Part shown: piece by piece, positions 56,883-63,724 of the stretch
Layout: each line of letters starts with the position of its first letter
Position numbering within the stretch: the stretch's first letter is position 1
NCBI RefSeq assembly: GCF_034343125.1
Contig: NZ_CP139957.1
Span: 2,040,001-2,104,000, forward strand
Origin: Caldicellulosiruptor danielii
Lineage (GTDB): Bacteria > Bacillota > Thermoanaerobacteria > Caldicellulosiruptorales > Caldicellulosiruptoraceae
Reading direction: 5' to 3'
Length of the DNA stretch: 64,000 nt
Translations under genes and position numbers: made by a program
Notes under the pieces: generated by a model
The model's database searches: none
Told to the model about the DNA's origin: nothing
The model's input: the letters and a program-made list of their open reading frames with translations, nothing else

Positions 56883-57410
56883 TTAAAGGTCAAACTGGTC
56901 GTATCCTGAAATGTGTTCAAGATACTCTGTCGCACTTTCCTGCAATTCTTTTTGATAGTTATCTTTCTGCAACTGTTGTAGCAACATTTCAAGCCCGCAC
57001 AACAGACAGTCTGTATCCTTTAATTCCGGATAATCATTCTCTAGTTGTTCGATGATATACCGTCCAAGGCAATTTACGACATCGTTCAACACTATTTGCA
57101 TGATGAATTCGTATAATGGTGTTTCAGCATCCTCAAATTCAAGTTTAAAAAGGAAATCTCTAAATTCTTCGTCCAGAAGACGCTCAAGGTAAGTCATAAT
57201 ATCACTTCTGTGTTGGTTGAAAAGTTCTTTCATCTTTTTGTTATCAAAATCGATACCACCTTCCAGAGTATTATAAATGCCACGAATGATTTTCGTATCT
57301 GTGTTGCTTTGCCAGTATACTGGTTCATCAATTAACACTTTTCTAATAAATTTGTTGCTTTCCCAATTTTCTCTTACAAAATCTTTTACTAAGTTGTAGA
57401 TATAACTCAT
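56883..57410 (-). CDS. Hypothetical protein, paralogue of 54800..55315, 175 aa
   Basis: ATG at 57410 after GGGAGG. Same helical architecture and ending (YQKELQESATEYLEHI..YDQFDL) as 54800..55315. Tandem-like paralogues two genes apart. Confidence 0.7.
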   Translation of the reverse strand: MSYIYNLVKDFVRENWESNKFIRKVLIDEPVYWQSNTDTKIIRGIYNTLEGGIDFDNKKMKELFNQHRSDIMTYLERLLDEEFRDFLFKLEFEDAETPLYEFIMQIVLNDVVNCLGRYIIEQLENDYPELKDTDCLLCGLEMLLQQLQKDNYQKELQESATEYLEHISGYDQFDL

Positions 57411-57417
57411 TTTAATT

Positions 57418-57464
57418 ACCTCCCTGCAAACTTTATATTTGGCAAACTACCACCAACAGGGAGG
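57418..57464 (-). promoter_or_regulatory. Paired AGTTTGC element with 8-bp anti-SD helix
   Basis: Minus strand CCTCCCTG ... AGTTTGC, 9 nt, AGTTTGC, CAGGGAGG. The CCCTG of the arm can instead pair with CAGGGG just 5'. Confidence 0.8.
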
Positions 57465-57606
57465 TTCCCCCTGCCATATCATTAAACCCAACCAGTAATC
57501 TTGCCCCTTTCGGGTACAAGCCTTGGAAGGTGACCAGTCCGTTCTTCTTGTTTCGGTGCCTTAGGACCACGGACCGCACAATCCATAGCACCTTGTATCT
57601 GAACAT
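57433..57606 (-). CDS. Possible small ORF, 57 aa, overlapping the element
   Basis: ATG at 57606 with AAGGG 4 nt upstream, inside hairpin ATGCAATCC...GGGTTGCAT. Basic (FRYKVLWIVRSVVLRHRNKK). It runs into the paired element of the next gene, which argues against it. Sequence 57465-57606 otherwise shows nothing. Confidence 0.35.
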   Translation of the reverse strand: MFRYKVLWIVRSVVLRHRNKKNGLVTFQGLYPKGARLLVGFNDMAGGTSLLVVVCQI

Positions 57607-57631
57607 GCAACCCTTATAAAGGATTGCATGT

Positions 57632-57660
57632 TATACTCTGGAAAAAGATGTTCAAGGGAA
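57632..57660 (-). promoter_or_regulatory. Proximal promoter downstream of the terminator
   Basis: Minus strand CCCTTG, 17 nt, TATAAC. Weak -35. Confidence 0.4.
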
Positions 57661-57666
57661 AAACAA

Positions 57667-57725
57667 AAAGCCCTGAAAGGTGAATTTGAACCCACCTATC
57701 AGGGCTAACTGTCTTTTGGCAAACT
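57667..57725 (-). terminator. Terminator with AGTTTGC-N8-AGTTAGC
   Basis: Minus strand AGTTTGC, 8 nt, AGTTAGCC into stem AGCCCTGATAGG...CCTTTCAGGGCT and TTTTTG. Downstream of the promoter at 57750-57777. Confidence 0.8.
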
Positions 57726-57749
57726 GTCTTTGTATTTGTTTCTAATTTT

Positions 57750-57777
57750 ATTATACCACTTTTTTGTGTTTCTGCAA
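57750..57777 (-). promoter_or_regulatory. Distal promoter
   Basis: Minus strand TTGCAG, 16 nt ending GTGG, TATAAT. Confidence 0.7.
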
Positions 57778-57790
57778 CTACTTTTGTTTG

Positions 57791-58693
57791 TCATTTTTCT
57801 AAAACCTGTCGCAAAAATTCAATTATCTTTTCTACTGGCTGACGATAAGGTTTTATAAGCGGGTTTGTGTAGTCAATCTCCAGTAGCCCCTCAACCTTGA
57901 CAGGTTCGAATGGTATGCCCCTTATATAGCACACATACAACAATGTTGAATTGACCCCTACAACAAGGTCGCAGTAGTTGATGAAGTCATACACATAACT
58001 GTTTTTCGCTTCTGAGAACACCTTAACAGGATACTTTGAAAGCCAAGATGCGTCTTCTCTTGGATGTGGTTTGACAATGATGTTTGTATTGCTATCTGCT
58101 CTGCTTAAGATGTACTTCGCAAATATCTCTTCCTGTGTTATCTTATAGCCATCTTCTTTGAAACATTGCGATACAAAAAGCACGTTCTTTTTGCCCTTCT
58201 CAATGTATTTCTCAAATTCCTTTCTGAACACAGGAGTGTATGTTAGCATCTCCCCAAAGAACGGATTGCCAAACGGTAGGAGTTTCTCTTCCTTGAAACC
58301 TTCCTTTAGCATTTCCTGACGAATAAACTCATTTGGAACAATGATGTAGTCTGGTTCTATTGCAAACCTCTTTCTGTACCCGCCAAAGAAGTCCAGCATC
58401 CCTACTGTTAGAAGTCCTAATTGTTTTGCTGTCTCTGTTACCCTGTGACAGGTAGCGTTGACAGCTCCGTCCACCATCACAATATGAGGCTTTGTTGTTT
58501 CTAAAAACTCTAACAACTTCTCTTCCGTTTCAAACCTGTGTGTCTTTATGTCATTTTCTTGAAAAAGTCTTTCTATAACCTCTGATGTTGTCCCAGTAGT
58601 TATACTTGCCGGTATTCTGTCTTTTTCTCTGTATATTCCTCTGAAAAACTCCACACCAGCAGGGTGATTTAAAAAAACAAACAGTAGCTTCAT
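57791..58693 (-). CDS. GT-B fold glycosyl/glycerophosphotransferase-like protein, 300 aa
   Basis: Rossmann-type N-half and a C-half with KPHPREDASWL, then SEAKNSYVYDFINYCDLVVGVNSTLLYVC, the pattern of CDP-glycerol/capsule transferases that use nucleotide-activated substrates. ATG at 58693 after AAAGGGGGC. Might modify wall polymer or adhesin. A LexA box lies 160 bp upstream. Confidence 0.72.
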   Translation of the reverse strand: MKLLFVFLNHPAGVEFFRGIYREKDRIPASITTGTTSEVIERLFQENDIKTHRFETEEKLLEFLETTKPHIVMVDGAVNATCHRVTETAKQLGLLTVGMLDFFGGYRKRFAIEPDYIIVPNEFIRQEMLKEGFKEEKLLPFGNPFFGEMLTYTPVFRKEFEKYIEKGKKNVLFVSQCFKEDGYKITQEEIFAKYILSRADSNTNIIVKPHPREDASWLSKYPVKVFSEAKNSYVYDFINYCDLVVGVNSTLLYVCYIRGIPFEPVKVEGLLEIDYTNPLIKPYRQPVEKIIEFLRQVLEK

Positions 58694-58852
58694 GTTGCCC
58701 CCTTTTTTATCATTTGTTCTTCTTGTGTTCTTCTTGAAAAACTACTGGCAGAAAGATTTTTTAATGTATCTTCCGGGCTTTTGAGCCATCCTCACGCACA
58801 GCCCGAAGCAAAAAACTGCAACCTACCCTTTTGATTGATTCCTAAACAATAG

Positions 58853-58866
58853 CGAACAAATGTTCG
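58853..58866. promoter_or_regulatory. LexA (SOS) box
   Basis: CGAACAAATGTTCG is a perfect palindrome and fits the Firmicute LexA box CGAAC-N4-GTTCG. The region 58694-59142 holds no convincing gene; the nearest downstream gene on the minus strand is 57791..58693. Confidence 0.7.
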
Positions 58867-59142
58867 TTATTTTTAGGTGTGTCCCTTCAAAAACAGCTTT
58901 TCCCATCTTGCTGTGGTCAGGGGTAGACCAAAAGCCCGGACGTGACTCTGTATAGAGTTGCAAATTGGCTCTCTGTCTGGCTTTTTGCCTCTTCCAAAAA
59001 GCTTAATTTTGTTTTTCTGTTTTGCTATATCCCCCCTTCTGAAATATCCATGAAAGCGGTTGCTTTTACCCTGTATTGAACGTTTTTGGACCGGCACATA
59101 TTTTTTAATCGTCTTTAAATTTTGAGTGCTGATTTTGGGCTT

Positions 59143-59397
59143 TTATGCGTTTTTGTTTTTTCTCTGTTTCCTGAACCGCCAGCGAACCTCAATACCTGTG
59201 AGTTCTCTGTATTTGTCATAAAGTCGGTTCAGATTGTCATTTTCAATTTCCTGGACAAATAATTCTTTGCCACACCTGTTGCAACGTGGAACATATTCTT
59301 CAACGTTAACTTTTACCCCTTTGTACTCTTCTATGATTCTTTTTTCTATTGTATATTCAGTATACTCTCTGCAATTCTGACAATAAGCTTTATTCAT
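59143..59397 (-). CDS. MqsA-type zinc-finger antitoxin N-domain, 84 aa
   Basis: CQNCREYTEYTI...PRCNRCGKELF matches the YgiT/MqsA zinc finger (two CxxC). The C-terminal HTH of MqsA is missing; the protein ends after a short helix and a basic tail. No MqsR toxin nearby. ATG at 59397 after GGTGAGGG. Confidence 0.75.
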   Translation of the reverse strand: MNKAYCQNCREYTEYTIEKRIIEEYKGVKVNVEEYVPRCNRCGKELFVQEIENDNLNRLYDKYRELTGIEVRWRFRKQRKNKNA

Positions 59398-59427
59398 AAA
59401 CCCTCACCACCTACCATAAGATTTTTA

Positions 59428-59457
59428 TAAAAGAGCAGGGATTAACTCCCTGCTTAC
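59428..59457 (-). terminator. Terminator after the 59454..60008 gene
   Basis: Minus strand AGCAGGGAGTTAATCCCTGCT then CTTTTAT. Confidence 0.8.
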
Positions 59458-60008
59458 TCAAAGTTTCTTTTGTCTATTACTGCGTGGCATCTGTAGTATT
59501 CTTCTATTTCGTACTCATCTTCTGAAAGTCGCTTGAATATTACTGTGATTTTGTATTTTTCTATATCGTAGTATGCTGCCTCTTCGCCTACCGGGGTATC
59601 GTCATTCTCTAAACACTCTAATACAAACTTGAGAACAAGGTCTTTATCAGGATATTCATCTTTGTCTTCTTCATCGCCTTCTGGCGAAGGGAAATTAGGG
59701 AAAAAGCATATCTTGACTTTTCTGCCGTTTGAAAGTGTATATTCTTTGAATTCTCTTGGTGTTTTGGGATTTAGGTATTCGTCGTATCTTATATACCAGT
59801 TGATGACATAAGAGTTGTCAGGTTCTTTTATGAGTTGAAATGCTAAGCCTTTTTCGTCATCGCTGAATGTGAAACTTGGATAAAATTCTCTGTCTAAATC
59901 AGTTCTCACTTCTCTCTTGTCAAGTTCGTATTGTTCTATTGTTTCGAGTGCAAGTTTAAGTATCTCAGGGTCTTCTTTGATTCTTTTTGCAAATCTTATC
60001 TTTCTCAT
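59454..60008 (-). CDS. Hypothetical protein, paralogue of 40045..40419, 184 aa
   Basis: C-terminal 70 residues align with 40045..40419 (KFVLECLENDD; KRLSEDEYEI). N-terminal extension of about 60 residues not found in the paralogue. ATG at 60008, with AAAGGGG 11 nt upstream. Preceded by the DUF4258-like paralogue, same order as near 40 kb. Confidence 0.7.
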   Translation of the reverse strand: MRKIRFAKRIKEDPEILKLALETIEQYELDKREVRTDLDREFYPSFTFSDDEKGLAFQLIKEPDNSYVINWYIRYDEYLNPKTPREFKEYTLSNGRKVKICFFPNFPSPEGDEEDKDEYPDKDLVLKFVLECLENDDTPVGEEAAYYDIEKYKITVIFKRLSEDEYEIEEYYRCHAVIDKRNFE

Positions 60009-60044
60009 CTTGGCTCAAGCCCCTTTCTATTTATTTTCTAAAAC

Positions 60045-60112
60045 GCAAAAGGGTGGAAAGCAACCTAAGAGCTGTCTTCCCACAGCCCTTTTGCTTCCAC
60101 CCTTTCGCCTCT
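60045..60112 (-). terminator. Terminator after the 60130..60453 gene
   Basis: Minus strand AAAGGGTGGAAGC ... GCTTTCCACCCTTTTG with an inner GGGCTGTGGG...-type hairpin and T tract. Confidence 0.75.
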
Positions 60113-60129
60113 CTCCTCTGTTTACTTTT

Positions 60130-60453
60130 TCACTCAAAAAATCTCTTGTCGATAATTACATCTGTCGGATACTTTGGTTTTACATCAGGTTTGTCTATTA
60201 CTGTCTTTAGGTGTATTCTTATGTTCCCTTTTGATGTGCATTTTACTATTACTACTGGTGCAAACCATTTCGCTTGAATGATAATTTCTGTGCAGTGTGG
60301 ATAATCAAGTATTTCCGGTGAAATTTGGAGAAGTTCTAAAATCTTCTCCTCTGGTATTTTTCTTGTAGCCCTTCTTATAGTGGAATGTGTCTTCCACACT
60401 AATTCGCATTCAATACCATCAATCGTGATTGTTCCCGGCAGTTCCTTTGCCAT
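60130..60453 (-). CDS. DUF4258-like protein, paralogue of 40523..40843, 107 aa
   Basis: TITIDGIECELVWKTHSTIRR aligns with the start of 40523..40843. Ends DVIIDKRFFE, like the DKRNFE end of its neighbour 59454, an odd shared tail. ATG at 60453 behind GGGGGGAGTGGAGAG. Confidence 0.65.
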   Translation of the reverse strand: MAKELPGTITIDGIECELVWKTHSTIRRATRKIPEEKILELLQISPEILDYPHCTEIIIQAKWFAPVVIVKCTSKGNIRIHLKTVIDKPDVKPKYPTDVIIDKRFFE

Positions 60454-60462
60454 CTCTCCACT

Positions 60463-60521
60463 CCCCCCTTTGCAAACTTCTTTCGCTAACTTTTATTAGC
60501 TTACTTCCACACCAAGGGGGA
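60463..60521 (-). promoter_or_regulatory. Triple AGTNNGC element with anti-SD arm
   Basis: Minus strand CCCCCTTGG ... AGTAAGC, 7 nt, AGTTAGC, 6 nt, AGTTTGC, AAAGGGGGG. CCCCCTT pairs with AAGGGGG; a second ACTCCCCCT lies 5'. Confidence 0.8.
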
Positions 60522-60578
60522 GTTAGAGGGGGAGTGGAGTCTTCCTGCCTGCCGGAAACTTATCGCTTTCTAATCTTT

Positions 60579-60607
60579 ATTATACCACATTTTTTCGATT
60601 TGCTACA
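60579..60607 (-). promoter_or_regulatory. Promoter of the 60.4 kb pair
   Basis: Minus strand TGTAGC, 17 nt ending GTGG, TATAAT; overlaps the stop of the upstream gene. Confidence 0.65.
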
Positions 60608-60828
60608 CAATTTTTTCTCTCTTGTTCTGCCCAGTTTGTATATGCTATTTCGTATGCTTCTTCTAAACTCCTGGTGCTTGTACCCACGCTGCGCTTGAAG
60701 TCTTTGTATAAAACTACGGTGTAGTATTCATGTTCTTTTTGTGTAATTGACAGATAACTCAAATGTATCTCTACATGAAATCCTTCTCTATGAAGATTTT
60801 GTAGTTTTTCAAACAATTCGTTTGACAC
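60580..60828 (-). CDS. Hypothetical protein, 82 aa
   Basis: GTG at 60828, 7 nt after CGGGGG. Soluble alpha/beta (EIHLSYLSITQKEHEYYTVVL; STRSLEEAYEIAYTNWAEQ). No family recognised. Confidence 0.6.
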   Translation of the reverse strand: MSNELFEKLQNLHREGFHVEIHLSYLSITQKEHEYYTVVLYKDFKRSVGTSTRSLEEAYEIAYTNWAEQERKNCVANRKNVV

Positions 60829-60860
60829 AATCACACCCCCGAAAACAAAGTATGTGGCAC

Positions 60861-60885
60861 AGGGCAGACTTGTGTGCGCCTGCCC
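60861..60885 (-). terminator. Terminator-like hairpin after HU fragment
   Basis: GGGCAGGCGCACACAAGTCTGCCC; no T tract. Confidence 0.5.
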
Positions 60886-61032
60886 TTACTTTGCTGCAAG
60901 TACAGCTTCTTTTAGGTCCTTTCCTGCTCTGAACGCTGCTACTTTCTTCGCAGGAATGACTATCTCCTGCTGGGTCTGTGGGTTTCTCCCTTTGCGCTCT
61001 GCACGCTCTCTTACCTCATTCGTGCAAAACAT
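60886..61032 (-). CDS. Truncated HU-like protein: C-terminal DNA-binding arm only, 48 aa
   Basis: [21 protein letters not shown] then [20 protein letters not shown] is the second half of HU (RKGRNPQT beta arm). The N-terminal dimer helices (about 45 residues) are absent. ATG at 61032 lies inside the end of the RNase H gene. May be a remnant after a deletion, or a small arm-only DNA binder. Confidence 0.75.
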   Translation of the reverse strand: MFCTNEVRERAERKGRNPQTQQEIVIPAKKVAAFRAGKDLKEAVLAAK

Positions 61033-61510
61033 CCACTGCATAGTCCTCTGTACCGTGTGCTATGTATATGTGCTCTGTTACTTGTTCTAACTTTTCTTCT
61101 GGGAACGTGTTTGGCGATGGTGGCGTGATTGCTGCGTTCGATAAACTGTCGGCTTTCTTGTTCTTCTCCCTTGGTATCCACTTTCCTCGTACCCTGTTAA
61201 ACTTCTCTATCAGTTCGGTAGCCTGCTCATACAACTCGTACAAATGCGGTTGGTTGATGTTCCAGCTGCCAAATACCTGATTTATGACAAGTTGACTGTC
61301 TCCCAAGACTTCTAACTCCTTTATACCCAGCTCCAAAGCCTTTTGCAATAATTCTATCAGCGCTAAATACTCTGCTTCGTTGTTTGTCCTTATCCCCAGT
61401 TCTCTGCTGTATTCCAGAATTGTATTGCCTTCAGGACTCATTATTACAATGCCTGCACCTGCTGGTCCAGGATTGCCTTTTGATGCTCCGTCAAAATAGC
61501 CTCTATACAT
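61016..61510 (-). CDS. rnhA: Ribonuclease HI, 164 aa
   Basis: Asp of [13 protein letters not shown], Glu of [12 protein letters not shown], Asp of [12 protein letters not shown] and Asp of KADSLSN give the DEDD set. C-terminal extension of about 30 residues. Cleaves RNA in RNA-DNA hybrids during replication. ATG at 61510 after AAAGGAG. Confidence 0.92.
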   Translation of the reverse strand: MYRGYFDGASKGNPGPAGAGIVIMSPEGNTILEYSRELGIRTNNEAEYLALIELLQKALELGIKELEVLGDSQLVINQVFGSWNINQPHLYELYEQATELIEKFNRVRGKWIPREKNKKADSLSNAAITPPSPNTFPEEKLEQVTEHIYIAHGTEDYAVDVLHE

Positions 61511-61907
61511 CCTGTTCTCTCCTTTCTATCTGCTCCTGAGATTCCAGCACTCCAATTACTTGACCATCCTTAATAAGAAGCACATTTCCTTCTTGAACAA
61601 CTACTGGAGAATCGTTTATGAAAACTACTGGCTCGCAGTATTTGCATTTTCTCAGGTCGTCGAATGCCCTGCAGTTGTTACAGGGTTCTGCCGGATAGAT
61701 GTTAATGCAGCAGAAAAAGTCATCTTCCAACCCCAAATCAGGCTGGTATTCTATGCATTCCAGTTCCAGCATTCTTTTCTCTGCTTTCTCCCAGTAGCAA
61801 TCCTGGTCGTGCAGTGCACGTTCGCAATAACTCACTTCTTCGTCCTGATAGAAATGTTTGCAGTACCTACAGTGTTCTGCAAAGTACCTGCTACTGTCCT
61901 GTACCAT
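61503..61907 (-). CDS. Cysteine-rich zinc-binding-like protein, 134 aa
   Basis: Eleven or more Cys in pairs: HCRYCKHF, SYCERAL, FFCCINIY, PCNNCRAF, RKCKYCE. C-terminal half resembles a small beta domain (VVVQEGNVLLIKDGQVIGV). ATG at 61907; AAGGAG is 12 nt upstream. Overlaps rnhA by 8 nt. Confidence 0.7.
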   Translation of the reverse strand: MVQDSSRYFAEHCRYCKHFYQDEEVSYCERALHDQDCYWEKAEKRMLELECIEYQPDLGLEDDFFCCINIYPAEPCNNCRAFDDLRKCKYCEPVVFINDSPVVVQEGNVLLIKDGQVIGVLESQEQIERREQDV

Positions 61908-61949
61908 ACAATAGACACGCTCCTTATCTTTTCTCAATCACATTATTTT

Positions 61950-61978
61950 TTTATACCGCACTTTTTGAATTTCTTACA
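61950..61978 (-). promoter_or_regulatory. Promoter of the rnhA operon
   Basis: Minus strand TGTAAG, 17 nt, TATAAA. Confidence 0.6.
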
Positions 61979-62762
61979 CAAAAATTAATCCTTTGTTTGT
62001 GTCCCACTTGCTTCGTATTCCTATTTTGAGCTGGGGATACTTCATCTTTAGTCTTTTAGCTTTGACCATTATGTCTTCTGGTACAGGTGGTTTGAATTTT
62101 TCCATTGCCTTTCCCACATATAATCTTAATGTCCAGAAAAGATTTTCGTTCTCGCATGATAGCAAAAATTCCGCTATCCTTTCCAGTTCCTCTCCTTCTG
62201 TGTCACCAAACACCGTCGTTCTGACCTCAAGCGGTATGTCATACCACGAAATCAGTTGTATGCTTTGCAATGTGTTCTCAAGATATTTCTCACTTTTCCT
62301 GCCAGTCCCGGTCAATATCCTGAACCTCTCCGGTTTTATGCTCTTCAAATCTACTGCCCAGAAGTCTGTATATTCGATTAGCTTTTCCACAAATTCAGGA
62401 CTTGAACCGTTGTGGGCTATTGATACCATCCCGCCTGCCTTCTTTATCGCTTTTGCAAGAGTTTTAGTGATGTTTGGAAAGCAACATGGGTCGCCACCCG
62501 AAAAGCGTATTGCATATCCCCTATCCATGTGCTGCCTTGCCTTTTTTGCTATGTCCCTTAATTCCATCCACACACTTCCCTCTATTACCCCCTTTGTCTT
62601 CCTGTACCCGTTGCGTTTGCACCATGGACATGAGTAGTTGCAAGCGCCAAAGGATAAAATCTTCATTGGTATGGGGTTGTCCTTTCCTATCGCCTGCATA
62701 AAATGTGCGTACCGCACTTCCTCAAATACCCCGTCCCTGTGTGGTATCACAGGTATTTGCAC
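61974..62762 (-). CDS. Radical SAM activating-enzyme-like protein, 262 aa
   Basis: Classical CX3CX2C in GACNYSCPWCKR, IRFSGGDPCCFP (GGE-like), and VDLKSIKPERF as in pyruvate-formate-lyase or ribonucleotide-reductase activases. Target not in the window. GTG at 62762 after GGGGG. Confidence 0.85.
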   Translation of the reverse strand: MQIPVIPHRDGVFEEVRYAHFMQAIGKDNPIPMKILSFGACNYSCPWCKRNGYRKTKGVIEGSVWMELRDIAKKARQHMDRGYAIRFSGGDPCCFPNITKTLAKAIKKAGGMVSIAHNGSSPEFVEKLIEYTDFWAVDLKSIKPERFRILTGTGRKSEKYLENTLQSIQLISWYDIPLEVRTTVFGDTEGEELERIAEFLLSCENENLFWTLRLYVGKAMEKFKPPVPEDIMVKAKRLKMKYPQLKIGIRSKWDTNKGLIFV

Positions 62763-62784
62763 TTCTATCCCCCTGAAAAATAAA

Positions 62785-62895
62785 AAAGCCCTGGCGTAAA
62801 ACCAGGGCTTTATTTTTTATATTCCTGTAGGACACATTTTTTGTCCTTTTTCCCCCTTATGGCTATATTATACTACTCCTGCTTTGCTTTTGCAA
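62785..62895 (-). promoter_or_regulatory. Promoter, conserved leader and attenuator before the radical SAM gene
   Basis: Minus strand TTGCAA, 17 nt, TATAAT (62895-62867); leader with GTGTCCTACAGGAATATAAA; terminator AGCCCTGG...CCAGGGCT plus TTTTTT (62811-62785); then SD GGGGG. Confidence 0.75.
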
Positions 62896-62899
62896 GTTG

Positions 62900-63646
62900 C
62901 TATCTCAAAATCCTTAAAATTGTCCCAAATATCCTTCTGTTTTCTACGTCCACTGTCTTTATCAGCACTGCCACTTTTGTGCCTATTATCGGATTCTCTC
63001 TTGCGTTTGTGTATGGTGGGCACAGGCATTGCTTGCCATCAGGCAGTCTCACAAGTATCCCAAACGGTGCTATCGCATCTACTGGTGCTGCTATCGTCTG
63101 CTCAGGCTGTACTTCGGGTGGTGTCGACCATGGGTCAGGCATTGCCTCTTTCACGCTCACTCTTGGCGGATTTGTCGCTAATATCTTAACTTTCACCCTC
63201 TGCCCAAGCTTGAAATGTCTCCTCAAGTCGTTTGTATAGTTCCATAACATCTCCTCTACTGGCAGTGGAAATTCATAACCGTATACCTCTACAAACGCAT
63301 TCCTGGGTGTGATTCCTGTTATCCTGCCATTGACTATATCACCTATCTTTAAGTTCGCCCACTGCTTCCTTCTCTGTTCCATTGCTTTCCTGCGTGATAC
63401 CAGAAATTGCCCATTGCTCTCTGCAATAACTACAAACTCTACTGGCACTCCCAGTAGTGCATTTACCTTGTCCTTTACGTCGTCTTTTACTCCAAGCTCG
63501 CTCTCTGGACAAAATACCTTGAGCCCCTTGAAGTTTATCACTGCTGCAGGCTGGTTGTCTACCTGCCCCTTCGTTATAATTTCTCCAAGCAAAATCTTCC
63601 CGGTTCTCTGTGAATCCATCAGTTCTTTGATTCTCCTGTCTTCCAT
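62900..63646 (-). CDS. S1-like RNA-binding domain protein, 248 aa
   Basis: At least two S1/OB repeats: LLGEIITKGQVDNQPAAVINFKG... and LKIGDIVNGRITGITPRNAFVEVYG..GQRVKVKILA, plus a third part with GILVRLPDGKQCLCPP. Similar in size to phage/plasmid S1 proteins and the ribosomal S1-like group. RNA binding makes it a candidate partner of the RNA elements. ATG at 63646 after GGGAGG. Confidence 0.82.
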   Translation of the reverse strand: MEDRRIKELMDSQRTGKILLGEIITKGQVDNQPAAVINFKGLKVFCPESELGVKDDVKDKVNALLGVPVEFVVIAESNGQFLVSRRKAMEQRRKQWANLKIGDIVNGRITGITPRNAFVEVYGYEFPLPVEEMLWNYTNDLRRHFKLGQRVKVKILATNPPRVSVKEAMPDPWSTPPEVQPEQTIAAPVDAIAPFGILVRLPDGKQCLCPPYTNARENPIIGTKVAVLIKTVDVENRRIFGTILRILR

Positions 63647-63654
63647 CTTCTCAT

Positions 63655-63687
63655 ACCTCCCTGCAAACTTATTTTTTGTTGCAAACA
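63655..63687 (-). promoter_or_regulatory. Loose paired element
   Basis: Minus strand TGTTTGC, 11 nt, AGTTTGC, AGGGAGG. Outlier spacing. Confidence 0.5.
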
Positions 63688-63689
63688 AT

Positions 63690-63724
63690 AAAAAAAGCCT
63701 CTGGTACAAAATCCAGAGGCTTTT
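63690..63724 (-). terminator. Intrinsic terminator
   Basis: Minus strand AGCCTCTGG...CCAGAGGCT then TTTTTTTATTG. Confidence 0.85.

Noticed and set aside
58873-59097. Minus-strand 74-codon ORF
   Set aside because: No SD, no recognisable protein, covers hairpins; treated as non-coding.
61993-62637. Plus-strand 214-codon ORF
   Set aside because: Antisense to the radical SAM gene, whose motifs are clear.
521-63687. Heptamer pairs as integron attC-like recombination sites
   Set aside because: The gene-plus-repeat cassette look is similar, but GTTTGCC/GTTAGCC do not fit attC core rules (GTTRRRY), the motifs are tied to SD and terminator positions, and no integrase is in the window.
521-63687. 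Heptamer pairs as plasmid iterons
   Set aside because: They are dispersed over 60 kb, always in the sense of the downstream gene and 0-5 nt from an SD or a terminator stem; iterons cluster and ignore transcription.
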